A stretch of DNA of 64,000 bases from Pontivivens nitratireducens (GTDB lineage Bacteria; Pseudomonadota; Alphaproteobacteria; Rhodobacterales; Rhodobacteraceae): contig NZ_JACJUQ010000008.1 in the NCBI RefSeq assembly GCF_014235845.1, positions 62,001 to 126,000 on the forward strand, given 5' to 3'. The position numbers and the translations under genes are program-made. This document shows positions 29,892 through 39,059 of the stretch, piece after piece. The notes below the pieces were generated by a model, which was given only the letters and a program-made list of their open reading frames with translations, was not told the DNA's origin and did no database searches. The number at the start of each line of letters is the position of its first letter. Position 1 is the first letter of the stretch.

Positions 29892-30260
29892 TCAATCCTT
29901 GCGGAAGAACTTGTTCTCACGCGGTTTGCCGTCCCAGCCGGGCTTGCCACGGGGCTTGTCATCACGGTCGCCGCCACCCTTGTAGCCGCCGCGATCGCCG
30001 CCCTTGTTGAAGCCACCGCGATCACCGCCACGGTCGCCACCGCCCTTGTAGCCGCCACGGTCGCCGCCCTTGTTGAAGCCACCGCGCGTATCCTCGCGCT
30101 GCTCCCATTTCTTGAGCAGCACGGTCGCGAACGTGTCACGACCGATCACGCCCTCGTTGCACCACACGGTCGAGGCGGTGTCGCCATCGACGGATTCCAC
30201 TGCCATGCGCATGGACCCTGCGGTCAGCACCACGATATCGCCGATCTGAAAGTCAGCCAT
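29892..30260 (-). CDS. DUF2158 (YodC-like) protein with Gly/Arg-rich tail
   Basis: A 122-residue protein starting at ATG 30260, where GGAG spacing (8 bases) is best. Residues 1-50 form a small beta domain of the DUF2158/YodC type (IGDIVVLTAGSMRMAVESV). The tail holds two exact-register 22-residue repeats starting GGFNKGGDRGGYKGGGDR, rich in Gly, Arg, Asp and Lys, and ends in a basic segment. RGG-like tails often bind RNA, and that is the most plausible property here. Confidence 0.75.
   Translation of the reverse strand: MADFQIGDIVVLTAGSMRMAVESVDGDTASTVWCNEGVIGRDTFATVLLKKWEQREDTRGGFNKGGDRGGYKGGGDRGGDRGGFNKGGDRGGYKGGGDRDDKPRGKPGWDGKPRENKFFRKD
29952..30083 (-). repeat. 66-bp tandem repeat (two copies)
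   Basis: Two adjacent 66-base units (30083-30018 and 30017-29952) inside the DUF2158 gene encode the 22-residue Gly/Arg/Asp repeats. They differ at scattered, mostly third, positions and diverge at the last few codons. Copy number may vary between strains. Confidence 0.8.
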
Positions 30261-30346
30261 TTTCATCACTCCATAATTCCGCCGGTGGCGTCTCCACCGG
30301 ATCGAACCGTGCCATGCGCCTGTTTTGCCCGCGTCGCAAGTCTATT

Positions 30347-30886
30347 TCACGCCGCGTCCTGTGACGTCACGGGAATATCCAGCAAATCATCGAGGAACGC
30401 ACCCAGAAGCTGCGCCCGCCCGTTGACCCCAGCCTTGCGAAAGATCGCGGTGCTTTGCGCCTTGATCGTGCCTTCGGAGGTGCCGCGCAGGGTTGCGATT
30501 TCACCGTTGCTCAACCCCTTGATCATGAACAGCGCCACGTCTCGCTCGGATGGGGTCAGCGCCCAATCGTCGAAGCGGTCGACAACCGCCTCATGAAACG
30601 CGCCCGAGGCCATGCGCAGACGCCAGGCGGCGCGGCGCCGCTCCGCCATCAGGGTCGCGAACAGGGTCAGGCCCAGCACGGTGCCCAGGATCAGGCCAAG
30701 GGTTGCCATGATCTCCACCACTTCGATCCACGTCCAGCTTACAGGTTGCGAACGCCAGCCGAAGATCTGCGCCGAAAGATTATAGACGAAAAACAGCGCG
30801 CACACGCCCTGCAACGTCGCCAGTCCGGCGACGAGTGCGGAGGTTCGGGCCTTGGTCCTGACCGGAGGGGATGTGGGATCGGACAT
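30347..30886 (-). CDS. membrane-anchored LuxR-type regulator
   Basis: A 179-residue protein with two N-terminal membrane helices (about residues 17-37 and 56-78) and a C-terminal LuxR/FixJ-type helix-turn-helix (about residues 105-165; LTPSERDVALFMIKGLSNGEIA then EGTIKAQSTAIFRKAGV). No receiver or autoinducer domain is present, so a membrane-tethered regulator is inferred. It starts 7 bases after the PepSY-like gene and is surely co-transcribed. Confidence 0.82.
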   Translation of the reverse strand: MSDPTSPPVRTKARTSALVAGLATLQGVCALFFVYNLSAQIFGWRSQPVSWTWIEVVEIMATLGLILGTVLGLTLFATLMAERRRAAWRLRMASGAFHEAVVDRFDDWALTPSERDVALFMIKGLSNGEIATLRGTSEGTIKAQSTAIFRKAGVNGRAQLLGAFLDDLLDIPVTSQDAA

Positions 30887-30892
30887 GCGGAA

Positions 30893-31165
30893 TCAGTCGG
30901 CGTCGGAAGCAGGCATGTCATCCTCGGCCGTGGCCGCACGGGGCAGATCGCGCAGTATCTCACCCGAGTTCGGGTTGATCACGATTTCACGTATTTCGTC
31001 ATCACGCCGCACGACGATCTGGGTTCGTCCCAGCAGGGTTCCACGCTGATCCAGCACAACGTAGCCGTCCGCCTTCAGCTCCTCGACCAGATCGGCGACA
31101 ACATCCGTCTGGGCGGCAACCGGCACGGTAAACAACGTAAATAGCAGGATGAAAATGAACCGCAT
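30893..31165 (-). CDS. periplasmic PepSY-like protein
   Basis: A 90-residue protein with a signal peptide (residues 1-19, ending VAAQ). One PepSY-like domain follows: VADLVEELKADGYVVLDQ, then LGRTQIVVRRDDEIREIVINP and SGEILRDL. PepSY domains often modulate proteases or bind peptides at the envelope. GGAGG lies 5 bases before the ATG. It is the upstream partner of the membrane LuxR gene. Confidence 0.8.
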   Translation of the reverse strand: MRFIFILLFTLFTVPVAAQTDVVADLVEELKADGYVVLDQRGTLLGRTQIVVRRDDEIREIVINPNSGEILRDLPRAATAEDDMPASDAD

Positions 31166-31535
31166 CCGAGCCTCCAGTAAGGGCGGTGGCAGCAAATGCC
31201 CCCCAACCAGTATAGCGTACCACCGCCCCGTCGTACACGCCCGCATCCGCGGGGCGTCGATAGCTGACTTTGCGATGATTTCGGGACATTCGCTGTCAGC
31301 CACCGAAACCGGGCCTGGTGCGCACCGGCACATCCGCTTCCCCCCATCCCCGCGGGGGCGCCTTGTACCGGCCCGAGACCAGAGCCCGGTCCCGATGGGG
31401 ACACATCGCAAGATGCGCCCCGTGTTGGACAATTCGGTGTTTTTGCGGATGGATGCCATGCATCCCAGGCTTAATTCCGCGAGCATGAAACCGGGGCAAT
31501 ACGCGCGTATAACCCCGGTTTATGGCCTGTTTCGC
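31166..31535. other. 370-base non-coding stretch
   Basis: Contains the promoter of the PepSY-luxR pair near its left edge and the trpB terminator at its right edge. I find no convincing gene between them; open frames here have no Shine-Dalgarno or domain logic. ATGCCATGCAT-like repeats near 31449 are not interpretable. Confidence 0.4.
31488..31521 (-). terminator. terminator of trpB
   Basis: AAACCGGGG (31488-31496) pairs with CCCCGGTTT (31513-31521), enclosing a second palindrome ATACGCGCGTAT. It starts 15 bases after the trpB stop on the minus strand. T-tract is short (TTT). Confidence 0.65.
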
Positions 31536-32756
31536 TCAGATATTGTGACCCAGAGCGTCCGCCACGGTGAAGATATCCTTGTCCCCGCGCCCGCACATAT
31601 TCATCACCAGCAGGTGATCCGAGGGCAGATCGCCCGCGATCTTGGCCACGTGGGCCAGGGCGTGGGACGGTTCCAGCGCAGGAATAATACCTTCGGTCAC
31701 GCAGCACATCTGAAAGGCTTCCAGCGCTTCAAGATCGGTGGCGGAGACATATTCGACACGTCCGACATCGTTCAACCAGGAATGCTCGGGCCCGATTCCG
31801 GGATAGTCCAACCCGGCGGAGATCGAATGTCCTTCGATGATCTGACCGTCATCGTCCTGAAGCAGATAGGTCCGGTTCCCGTGCAGAACGCCGGGCCGAC
31901 CGCCGGTCAGCGAGGCGGCATGTTCCATCCGGTCATCCACACCATGTCCGCCAGCCTCGACCCCGATGATGCGCACGCTCTCATCGTCGAGGAAGGGGTA
32001 GAACAGGCCCATCGCGTTCGACCCGCCACCTATGCAGGCGACCAGGCTGTCGGGCAGACGACCCTCACGCTCCTGCATCTGTTCCTTGACCTCCTTGCCG
32101 ATAATCGACTGGAAATCGCGAACCATCGCCGGATAGGGATGCGGCCCCGCGACCGTTCCGATGCAATAGAAGGTGTCCTTCACGTTGGTTACCCAGTCAC
32201 GCAGCGCCTCGTTCATCGCGTCCTTCAACGTTCCCCGCCCCGAGGTAACGGGAATGACCTTCGCACCCAGCAGGTTCATGCGAAAGACGTTGGGCTTTTG
32301 CCGCTCCACATCCGTGGCGCCCATGAAAACGATGCATTCCAGACCGAAGCGCGCGCACACCGTCGCGGTGGCCACACCATGCTGCCCTGCCCCGGTTTCC
32401 GCGATAATCCGTTTCTTGCCCATGCGGCGCGCCAACAGGATTTGGCCCAGCACGTTGTTGATCTTGTGCGCACCGGTGTGGTTCAGCTCGTCACGTTTGA
32501 GATAAATCTTCGCGCCGCCGAACTTCTCGGTCAGGCGTTCAGCGTGGTAGAGCGGCGACGGGCGTCCGACATAGTGCGTCCACAGATCGTTCATTTCCGC
32601 CCAGAAGTCGTCGTCAGTCTTGGCCTTTTCGTACTCCGCCTCCAGATCGAGGATCAGAGGCATCAAGGTTTCAGACACGAAGCGACCGCCGAATTGACCG
32701 AAGCGCCCCTGCGCATCGGGACCGGCGGAAAAGGAATTGGGCATTGGGCTGGTCAT
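31536..32756 (-). CDS. trpB: tryptophan synthase beta chain
   Basis: A 406-residue PLP enzyme that condenses indole with serine to give tryptophan. The Schiff-base lysine is in [11 protein letters not shown] (near residue 95), the glutamate in [11 protein letters not shown], and the phosphate loop is GGGSNAMG. Length and order are normal. It is separated from trpF by 289 bases that contain an oppositely oriented structured RNA candidate, so co-transcription with trpF must pass through that segment. Confidence 0.96.
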   Translation of the reverse strand: MTSPMPNSFSAGPDAQGRFGQFGGRFVSETLMPLILDLEAEYEKAKTDDDFWAEMNDLWTHYVGRPSPLYHAERLTEKFGGAKIYLKRDELNHTGAHKINNVLGQILLARRMGKKRIIAETGAGQHGVATATVCARFGLECIVFMGATDVERQKPNVFRMNLLGAKVIPVTSGRGTLKDAMNEALRDWVTNVKDTFYCIGTVAGPHPYPAMVRDFQSIIGKEVKEQMQEREGRLPDSLVACIGGGSNAMGLFYPFLDDESVRIIGVEAGGHGVDDRMEHAASLTGGRPGVLHGNRTYLLQDDDGQIIEGHSISAGLDYPGIGPEHSWLNDVGRVEYVSATDLEALEAFQMCCVTEGIIPALEPSHALAHVAKIAGDLPSDHLLVMNMCGRGDKDIFTVADALGHNI

Positions 32757-32880
32757 GGTGGCGATCCTAGGCTGGTTTCGAGGCCTTTCTACAGTGCGGC
32801 GCGCCCAGCGTCGATATCAGTGCAGGGACGGATCGTCGCGCAGCATAAAAAATATTCTCGCAACGGATGAAACTTTTTAT

Positions 32881-33046
32881 ACGCACCCTAGTTACTTATG
32901 TGTCGGACGAAAAAAGCCGTTCATTTCAATCTGTCCCTGAAATGACGTCATCGCTCGATAGGCAGGTCGGTGGTGCGTCCTGCTGCGTGTGGAATTTCTG
33001 CATGACCCTTCGCCGCTCGGTCCATTGGAACGAGCGGCGTTTTTTT
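32881..33046 (+). ncRNA. candidate small RNA between trpF and trpB
   Basis: Plus-strand structured segment opposite to both trp genes. ACGCACC (32881-32887) pairs with GGTGCGT (32972-32978), enclosing a perfect 8-bp hairpin TCATTTCA/TGAAATGA (32921-32928 with 32938-32945). It ends in a 9-bp terminator plus seven Ts. Possible -10 boxes are TATTCT (32853-32858) or TATACG (32878-32883), so the 5' end is uncertain. No 6S, 4.5S or tmRNA signature is seen. Confidence 0.55.
33011..33046 (+). terminator. strong plus-strand Rho-independent terminator
   Basis: CGCCGCTCG (33011-33019) and CGAGCGGCG (33031-33039) form a perfect 9-bp stem followed by seven Ts. The T-tract is only on the plus strand, where no protein gene lies upstream, which implies a non-coding transcript ending here. 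The minus-strand trpF stop starts at the last T. Confidence 0.88.
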
Positions 33047-33708
33047 CAGAACAGCTTTGGTGGTTGAGGTCCGAGAGCAGCGACGAACGCCGCAATCTTG
33101 TCCGCATCCTTGAGGCCGGGCGCAGTTTCCACTCCGCTGGAGACGTCCAATTGGTTGGCACCTGTCAGGTTCGCCGCCCGCATCGCATTATCCGGCGTCA
33201 ATCCACCGGCCAGCATCCACGGGCACGGCCAGCGCCGCCCGGACAGAAGCGACCAGTCAAAGGCAAGGCCGTTGCCTCCCGGCAGATCAGCCCCTTTCGG
33301 CGCCTTCGCGTCAATCAGCAACTGGTCGGCCACCTCCGCGTAAACGTCGATCTGGGCAAGGTCGTCCGCCTCGCGGATGCCCACCGCCTTCATGACGGGC
33401 AAGCCGTACCGCGCCTTGATCTCACTCACCCGTTCAGGGGTTTCCGCGCCGTGCAGTTGCAGCATGTCCAGCGGCACGCGATCCGTGATCGCATCCAGCG
33501 TGGCATCGTCTGCATTTACCACAAGCGCCACCTTGCACACCCCCGGCGGCACATCGGCGGCGAGGTTGCGCGCCGTTTCGATATCGACGTTCCGTGGTGA
33601 CTTGGCGAAGAAGACGAAACCGACGTAAGCGGCCCCGGCATCAACAGCCGCAGCGACGCTGTCGGCGGTGGTCAGACCGCAAATTTTGGTGCGAATGGCA
33701 GAGGTCAC
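33046..33708 (-). CDS. trpF: phosphoribosylanthranilate isomerase
   Basis: A 220-residue TIM-barrel enzyme that carries out the Amadori rearrangement in tryptophan synthesis. The catalytic Cys is in [11 protein letters not shown] (near residue 10) and the Asp in LDVSSGVE near residue 140. GGLTPDNA binds phosphate. The start overlaps the lapA stop (ATGA), so translation is coupled to that gene. Confidence 0.95.
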   Translation of the reverse strand: MTSAIRTKICGLTTADSVAAAVDAGAAYVGFVFFAKSPRNVDIETARNLAADVPPGVCKVALVVNADDATLDAITDRVPLDMLQLHGAETPERVSEIKARYGLPVMKAVGIREADDLAQIDVYAEVADQLLIDAKAPKGADLPGGNGLAFDWSLLSGRRWPCPWMLAGGLTPDNAMRAANLTGANQLDVSSGVETAPGLKDADKIAAFVAALGPQPPKLF

Positions 33709-34040
33709 TTGAGCAGTGCGAGGACCTCGTCCTCCTCCGCTCCGGTATCGCGGCGCAGGGTTTCGACCTCACGCTCCAACGTCACGATCTTGCGGCGGCG
33801 TTGACGTGCAACGGTGCGGGTGCGCTGGTCACGCAGCCACTCCCACAACCAGCCGAGCGCGAACCCGCCCATGGCCAGCACGATCATCACGACCGCCAAT
33901 GGCATCTGCCGGCTCCAGTCAGATACGAAGCCGAATTCCGCCGGCAACAACTGGACGGTTACCGTTTCACGGTTCGCAACCACCAGCATGATGATGAACA
34001 AGGCCACCACGGCTAGCAGAATCAGTTTAACAATGCGCAT
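33705..34040 (-). CDS. lapA: LapA-domain membrane protein
   Basis: A 111-residue protein with two membrane helices (about residues 4-22 and 44-66) and a cytoplasmic coiled-coil tail rich in Arg/Glu, the LapA/DUF1049 layout linked to lipopolysaccharide assembly control. Start ATG 34040 has GGGAGA six bases upstream; the frame extends to 34067. Between ihfB and trpF, a conserved place for this gene in Rhodobacterales. Confidence 0.8.
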   Translation of the reverse strand: MRIVKLILLAVVALFIIMLVVANRETVTVQLLPAEFGFVSDWSRQMPLAVVMIVLAMGGFALGWLWEWLRDQRTRTVARQRRRKIVTLEREVETLRRDTGAEEDEVLALLK

Positions 34041-34063
34041 CTCAAGTCTCCCTCGACGCGGGA

Positions 34064-34345
34064 TCACTTGCCGTTCAAACGGTCCCGCAGCAGTTTTCCT
34101 GTCTTGAAGAAAGGAACGTGTTTTTCTTCAACGTCAACCGCTTCACCGGTTCTGGGGTTCCGTCCCAGGCGCGATTCACGTCGTTTGACGGAAAAAGCAC
34201 CGAACCCGCGCAGCTCGACCCGGTTGCCCGACGCCATCGCCTCGATGATCTCATCGAAGATCGTACCGACGATCCGCTCCACATCCCGTTGATACAAGTG
34301 AGGATTTTCCTCGGCGATCTTTTGAATCAGCTCCGATTTGATCAT
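34064..34345 (-). CDS. ihfB: integration host factor subunit beta
   Basis: A 93-residue DNA-bending protein of the HU/IHF family. The beta-arm and proline motif are visible in [22 protein letters not shown] (about residues 47-68). It pairs with IhfA to bend DNA at promoters, origins and recombination sites. Located between rpsA and lapA, the usual alphaproteobacterial order. Confidence 0.95.
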   Translation of the reverse strand: MIKSELIQKIAEENPHLYQRDVERIVGTIFDEIIEAMASGNRVELRGFGAFSVKRRESRLGRNPRTGEAVDVEEKHVPFFKTGKLLRDRLNGK

Positions 34346-34561
34346 GGCTCTGGTTCCCTAGTCCCGCGGTTCACCCGCATTCACGAATTTCACCCTTCTT
34401 TGACATGTCACGAACCTGCGTGGCAAATCGAAAATGCTTTCAAAACAAGACGATCGCAGAAGCCAAATCGGCGAAATCAAAATATCACAGGTGACAAGCC
34501 ATTGATATGAATGCTTTTAATGAATTTAACCGCGCAGGAGGTCAAATTATCCCGCATCATG

Positions 34562-34594
34562 AAAAAGGGCACCATTACAGATGTAATGGTGCCC
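34562..34594 (-). terminator. terminator of rpsA
   Basis: A 12-bp perfect stem (34567-34578 with 34583-34594, GGGCACCATTAC) with a 4-base loop is followed on the minus strand by TTTTT. It lies 22 bases after the rpsA stop and separates rpsA from ihfB. Confidence 0.88.
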
Positions 34595-34615
34595 TCAAAT
34601 TGGCCGAAGCCAGCT

Positions 34616-36298
34616 TTACTCGTCGTCACGGCCTTTCAGCGCCGCGCCGAGGATGTCGCCCAGCGACGCGCCAGAATCAGAGGAGCCGTACTGTTCGACA
34701 GCTTCCTTCTCTTCCGCGATCTCACGCGCCTTGATCGAGAGGCCAAGACGACGCGACGCCTTGTCGATCTGGGTGATGCGTGCATCGACCTTGTCACCGA
34801 CCGAGAAACGCTCGGGGCGCTGCTCGGAGCGATCACGGCTGAGGTCGGAGCGACGGATGAAGGCCTTCATACCGTCATACTCGACCTCGATGCCGCCATC
34901 CTCGATGGAGGTGACGTTGACGGTCACGACCTGGCCACGCTTGATGCCGTCAACGGCACCGTCGAAGCTCTCGTCCAGCGCCTTGATCGAGAGGGAGATA
35001 CGCTCACGCTCGGCGTCGATCTCGGTGACCTTCGCGCGAACCATGTCGCCCTTCTTGTAGTCCTCGATCGCATCTTCGCCACGGCGATCCCAGTCGATAT
35101 CGCTGAGGTGCACCATGCCGTCGATGTCGCCGTCCAGACCGATGAACAGACCGAATTCGGTGATGTTCTTGACCTCGCCCTCGACCTCGGTTCCCGGAGG
35201 ATACGCGGCTTCGAAGTTCTCCCACGGGTTGCCCTGGGTCTGCTTGAGGCCGAGCGACACGCGACGCTTCGCGGTGTCGATCTCCAGCACCATGACCTCG
35301 ACCTCCTGAGAGGTGGAAACGATCTTGCCCGGATGGACGTTCTTCTTGGTCCAGGACATCTCGGAAACGTGCACCAGACCCTCGACGCCCGGCTCCAGCT
35401 CCACGAATGCACCGTAGTCGGTGATGTTCGTGACGCGGCCCGTGTGGCGGCTGTCGATCGGGAACTTGCTCTCGACATCATCCCACGGATCGGCCTGAAG
35501 CTGCTTCATGCCGAGCGAGATGCGCTGGGTTTCCTTGTTGATCTTGACGACCTGAACCTTGACGGACTCACCGATGTTCAGGATCTCGTTCGGGTGGTTC
35601 ACACGGCGCCATGCCATGTCGGTGACGTGCAGCAGGCCGTCAACGCCGCCCAGATCGACGAATGCGCCGTACTCGGTGATGTTCTTGACCACGCCCTCGA
35701 TGACGTCACCCTCGGTCAGCTTGCCGACGATCTCGGCGCGCTGCTCGGCACGCGATTCTTCCAGAACGGCACGACGCGACACGACGATATTGCCGCGACG
35801 ACGGTCCATCTTCAGGATCTGGAACGGCTGGGGCAGACCCATCAGCGGGCCGGCATCGCGCACGGGACGCACATCGACCTGGCTGCCGGGCAGGAATGCC
35901 ACGGCGCCGCCCAGATCGACGGTAAAGCCGCCCTTGACGCGACCGAAGATTGCGCCCTCGACGCGCTCCTCTTTCTCGTATGCTTTCTCCAGCCGGTCCC
36001 ATGCCTCTTCACGGCGGGCCTTGTCGCGGGAGATGACAGCCTCGCCACGCGCGTTCTCGACACGCTCGAGGTAGACCTCGACTTCGTCGCCGGGGGCGAT
36101 TTCAGCTTCCTGGCCGGGCTGTGCGAATTCTTTCAGCTCGACACGGCCTTCCATCTTGTAGCCGATGTCGATGATGGCCTGTCCCGCTTCGATCGCGATG
36201 ACAGTCCCTTTGACGACGGTTCCCTCTTCGGGGGTCGTCAACTCGAAGCTCTCGTTCAACAGGGCTTCGAAATCTTCCATACTTGTTTGAGTAGCCAT
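34616..36298 (-). CDS. rpsA: 30S ribosomal protein S1
   Basis: A 560-residue ribosomal protein with six S1/OB-fold RNA-binding repeats (first about residues 20-90, last about 455-525), recognisable by repeated VKNITEYGAFVDLGG, GRVTNITDYGAFVELEPG and VKNITEFGLFIGLDG patterns. It helps mRNA load on the 30S subunit. GGAG precedes the ATG. It sits downstream of cmk, as in most proteobacteria, but has its own terminator. Confidence 0.97.
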   Translation of the reverse strand: MATQTSMEDFEALLNESFELTTPEEGTVVKGTVIAIEAGQAIIDIGYKMEGRVELKEFAQPGQEAEIAPGDEVEVYLERVENARGEAVISRDKARREEAWDRLEKAYEKEERVEGAIFGRVKGGFTVDLGGAVAFLPGSQVDVRPVRDAGPLMGLPQPFQILKMDRRRGNIVVSRRAVLEESRAEQRAEIVGKLTEGDVIEGVVKNITEYGAFVDLGGVDGLLHVTDMAWRRVNHPNEILNIGESVKVQVVKINKETQRISLGMKQLQADPWDDVESKFPIDSRHTGRVTNITDYGAFVELEPGVEGLVHVSEMSWTKKNVHPGKIVSTSQEVEVMVLEIDTAKRRVSLGLKQTQGNPWENFEAAYPPGTEVEGEVKNITEFGLFIGLDGDIDGMVHLSDIDWDRRGEDAIEDYKKGDMVRAKVTEIDAERERISLSIKALDESFDGAVDGIKRGQVVTVNVTSIEDGGIEVEYDGMKAFIRRSDLSRDRSEQRPERFSVGDKVDARITQIDKASRRLGLSIKAREIAEEKEAVEQYGSSDSGASLGDILGAALKGRDDE

Positions 36299-36482
36299 AC
36301 TGGCACAGTCTCCTAAAGGTCGATTTTCACGGGCCTGGCGGTTGGTTCCGCCGGTCTTTGAGGTTGATGCCGCATCAGGCCGGACCGAGCCGCGAACCCG
36401 CGAAGGGGATTCGCACTCAGGACGGAGTCCGAGCGACGGGCGGGTCTATACGCTTTTCAGGCAGGATAGGCAAGGCGACGGC

Positions 36483-37103
36483 TTAGCGCGCGGCCTGTAC
36501 CCGCGCGATGGCCTGCGCCACGGCGGCGTCGATCGACATCAGGGTGGTGTCGAAAACCAGGGCATCCGGGGCCGGTTTCATCGGCGCGGTGTCGCGGGAT
36601 TCGTCACGCCGGTCCCGCTCCCGCAGATCGGACAGAACCTGTTCCAGCGTCAGATCGGGTCGGGCGACGACCAGTTCCGCGTGACGGCGGCGGGCGCGTT
36701 CCTCATCCGAGGCGGTGACGAACAGCTTCACCTCCGCCTCCGGGCAGACGACCGTGCCGATATCGCGCCCGTCCAGGACCGCACCACCGTCGCGCCGGGC
36801 AAAGGCATGTTGCCAGTCCAGCAACGCCTTGCGCACCGCCGGCATCGCCGCGACGACCGAGGCCGCCTGCCCCGCATCGCCGGTGCGCAGATCGTCCCGC
36901 GCCAGATCCGCGTCGGTCAGGGTGCGGGCCGCACGCTCTGCCAGGGTCGGCTCCAACCCGCCCAAAGCCAGTGCGCGCGCGCCGGTCGCGCGGTACAGCA
37001 GGCCGGTGTCCAGATGCGCAAATCCGAAATGCGCTGCGACCGCGCGGGCGATCGTTCCCTTTCCTGCGGCGGCGGGGCCGTCGATAGCGATTGTAAAGCT
37101 CAC
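36483..37103 (-). CDS. cmk: cytidylate kinase
   Basis: A 206-residue nucleoside monophosphate kinase that phosphorylates CMP and dCMP. The P-loop GPAAAGKGT is at about residues 9-17, and DGRDIGTVV is the NMP-binding signature. The frame opens at 37148, but GTG 37103 (VSFTIAIDG) is chosen because GGAGG lies 6 bases upstream and the product has family length. Directly upstream of rpsA. Confidence 0.93.
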   Translation of the reverse strand: MSFTIAIDGPAAAGKGTIARAVAAHFGFAHLDTGLLYRATGARALALGGLEPTLAERAARTLTDADLARDDLRTGDAGQAASVVAAMPAVRKALLDWQHAFARRDGGAVLDGRDIGTVVCPEAEVKLFVTASDEERARRRHAELVVARPDLTLEQVLSDLRERDRRDESRDTAPMKPAPDALVFDTTLMSIDAAVAQAIARVQAAR

Positions 37104-37162
37104 GAAATCCTCCCGCTTCGTCCCTATCACGTTGGCCTGAAGCGCCATTCGTCAAGTGCGTA

Positions 37163-37567
37163 TTACTTCGTCGTCATCTCGTCGTCACCCTGTGGATAGG
37201 TCGGCAGATCGTCGCAGATGTCGTAGTAGTCGCCCTTGTCCGCCACGAAAATATGACCGCGCAGGCGCAGACCCGTCGTTCCGTCCAGCGTCCCCGCCCA
37301 GATCGAGACCCTGTCACCGCCCCCATCCCAGAACATCGCCGATCCGCAATCGCGGCAGAAGCCGCGCCGCGCCGTGTCGGAGCTGGAATACCACTTCACA
37401 TCGCCCGCGATACGCAGATCATCCCGCGCGGCGGAAGTCGCGGCACCGTAATGGCCCGAAGTCTTGCGGCACTGCTTGCAGTGGCAGGCGACGACCGGTC
37501 GCAAGGGGCCGTTGACCTGATATTTCACCGCACCGCACAGGCAGCTTCCGTGATGGCGTTCACTCAT
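37163..37567 (-). CDS. GFA-family protein
   Basis: A 134-residue zinc protein of the GFA family (glutathione-dependent formaldehyde-activating enzyme-like). Cysteine motifs CLCGAVKY (residues 9-16), CHCKQCRK and FCRDCGSAMF are all present, so both zinc sites look intact. It lies between aroA and cmk with 9 and 59 bases of spacing. Most members have no proven formaldehyde activity; the function here is open. Confidence 0.88.
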   Translation of the reverse strand: MSERHHGSCLCGAVKYQVNGPLRPVVACHCKQCRKTSGHYGAATSAARDDLRIAGDVKWYSSSDTARRGFCRDCGSAMFWDGGGDRVSIWAGTLDGTTGLRLRGHIFVADKGDYYDICDDLPTYPQGDDEMTTK

Positions 37568-37576
37568 TTCGCGCCC

Positions 37577-38911
37577 TCAATCGTTGTGACGCCGGAACGA
37601 CGCCCCCAGTTTTTCCATCAATGGCAGGAAGTTCGGAAAGCTCGTCTCCACCACCGTCGCGTCGTCGATGCGCACCGGTTTCTGCGTCGCCATGCCCAGA
37701 CAGAAGAAACTCATCGCGATGCGGTGGTCCAGACGGGTGCCGACGGTGGCACCACCCGGAACCTTGCCGCCCATGCCATGCACGGTAAAGCTGTCCTCGG
37801 TTTCCTCGACCCTGACGCCGCACGCCTCCAGCCCGCGGGCCATGGCGTCGATGCGATCGGATTCCTTGACGCGCAATTCCTTGACGCCGTGCATGACGGT
37901 CACCCCCTCGGCCAGGGCTGCCACGACGGAGAGGATGGGGTATTCGTCGATCATGCTCGCCGCCCGCTCCGGCGGAACCTCGATCCCCTTCAGCGGGCCG
38001 AAACGTGCACGCAGATCGGCGACCGGTTCGCCGCCCTCCTCACGCGCATTCTCGAATGTCAGATCGGCGCCCATTTCACGCAGAGTGGTATATAGCCCCG
38101 CCCGCGTTGGATTCAGGCCGATGCCGGGCACCAGCACGTCCGATCCCTCGCAGATCAGCGCGGCGCAGACGGGAAACGCGGCGGAGGACGGATCGCGCGG
38201 CACGGCGATGACCTGCGGTTTCAGCTCCGGCTGTCCCTTGAGTGTGATGACCAGCCCGTCCGTCTCAACCTGCGCGCCAAAGCCGCGCAGCATCCGCTCG
38301 GTATGATCGCGGGTCGCCTCAATCTCCTCGACGATGGTGTCGCCGGGGGCGTTCAGGCCGGCCAGCAGGACGGCGGATTTCACCTGCGCCGAGGGCACCG
38401 GCACCTTGTACCGAACGGGCGCTGGGTTCGCGGCCCCCACCAGCGTCAGCGGCAACCGCCCGCCCGAACGCCCGTGCGCCACCGCGCCGAACAGGGCCAG
38501 CGGATCGGTCACGCGGCCCATCGGACGGGACCGCAGGCTGGCATCGCCGGTAAAGGTCGTGGCGAAACCATGGGTCGCGACCGTGCCCATCAGCAGTCGC
38601 ACGCCGGTGCCGGAATTGCCGCAATCGATCACGTCCGCCGGTTCAGAAAAGCCACCGACGCCGACACCATGGATCGACCATTCGCCCTGTCCGTGCCGGA
38701 TCACCTCCGCGCCCAGCGCCCGCATTGCCTTGGCCGTGTCCAGCACATCTGCCCCCTCCAGCAAGCCGGTCACCTTCGTTTCCCCCACCGCCATCGCGCC
38801 GAAGATCAGCGAGCGGTGCGAGACAGACTTGTCACCCGGAATCTCAGCACTGCCGTTGAGGGTGGCACCGGGCACGGCGCTCATCGGACGGGGTTCACCG
38901 GTATGGGACAT
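37577..38911 (-). CDS. aroA: 3-phosphoshikimate 1-carboxyvinyltransferase (EPSP synthase, class II-like)
   Basis: A 444-residue shikimate-pathway enzyme joining PEP and shikimate-3-phosphate. It resembles the class II (CP4-like) group: [15 protein letters not shown] at the N-terminus, [16 protein letters not shown], and [14 protein letters not shown]. At the position where the CP4 enzyme has Ala100 it reads NSGTG (Gly), the residue usually linked with glyphosate sensitivity. AGGAG five bases before ATG 38911 supports the start. Confidence 0.95.
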   Translation of the reverse strand: MSHTGEPRPMSAVPGATLNGSAEIPGDKSVSHRSLIFGAMAVGETKVTGLLEGADVLDTAKAMRALGAEVIRHGQGEWSIHGVGVGGFSEPADVIDCGNSGTGVRLLMGTVATHGFATTFTGDASLRSRPMGRVTDPLALFGAVAHGRSGGRLPLTLVGAANPAPVRYKVPVPSAQVKSAVLLAGLNAPGDTIVEEIEATRDHTERMLRGFGAQVETDGLVITLKGQPELKPQVIAVPRDPSSAAFPVCAALICEGSDVLVPGIGLNPTRAGLYTTLREMGADLTFENAREEGGEPVADLRARFGPLKGIEVPPERAASMIDEYPILSVVAALAEGVTVMHGVKELRVKESDRIDAMARGLEACGVRVEETEDSFTVHGMGGKVPGGATVGTRLDHRIAMSFFCLGMATQKPVRIDDATVVETSFPNFLPLMEKLGASFRRHND

Positions 38912-39059
38912 GGGGACTCCTGTTTGACTGCGCCCGATATAGCCCGTGGCGCGGCGACGCGGCAGGCCAAAAACACTCCCGAGCTGGCATTTTTGCCAAA
39001 TCAGTGCCAGCCCGATGACAGACCGACGTCAGCACGGGGCCAGACCAAGGCCAGTCAGG

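Noticed and set aside
29952-30083. Repeats resembling a CRISPR array
   Set aside because: Repeats are contiguous, coding and have no spacers; no cas genes are present.
32757-33045. Tryptophan attenuator upstream of trpB
   Set aside because: The minus-strand leader shows no short peptide with tandem Trp codons, and the T-tract terminator points the other way.
32867-33067. 66-residue plus-strand open frame between trpF and trpB
   Set aside because: It reads through the terminator hairpin and into trpF, has no Shine-Dalgarno and no recognisable sequence, so RNA is the better reading.
34511-36316. 601-residue plus-strand frame opposite rpsA
   Set aside because: Shadow of rpsA; Leu/Asp/Val-rich without domains.
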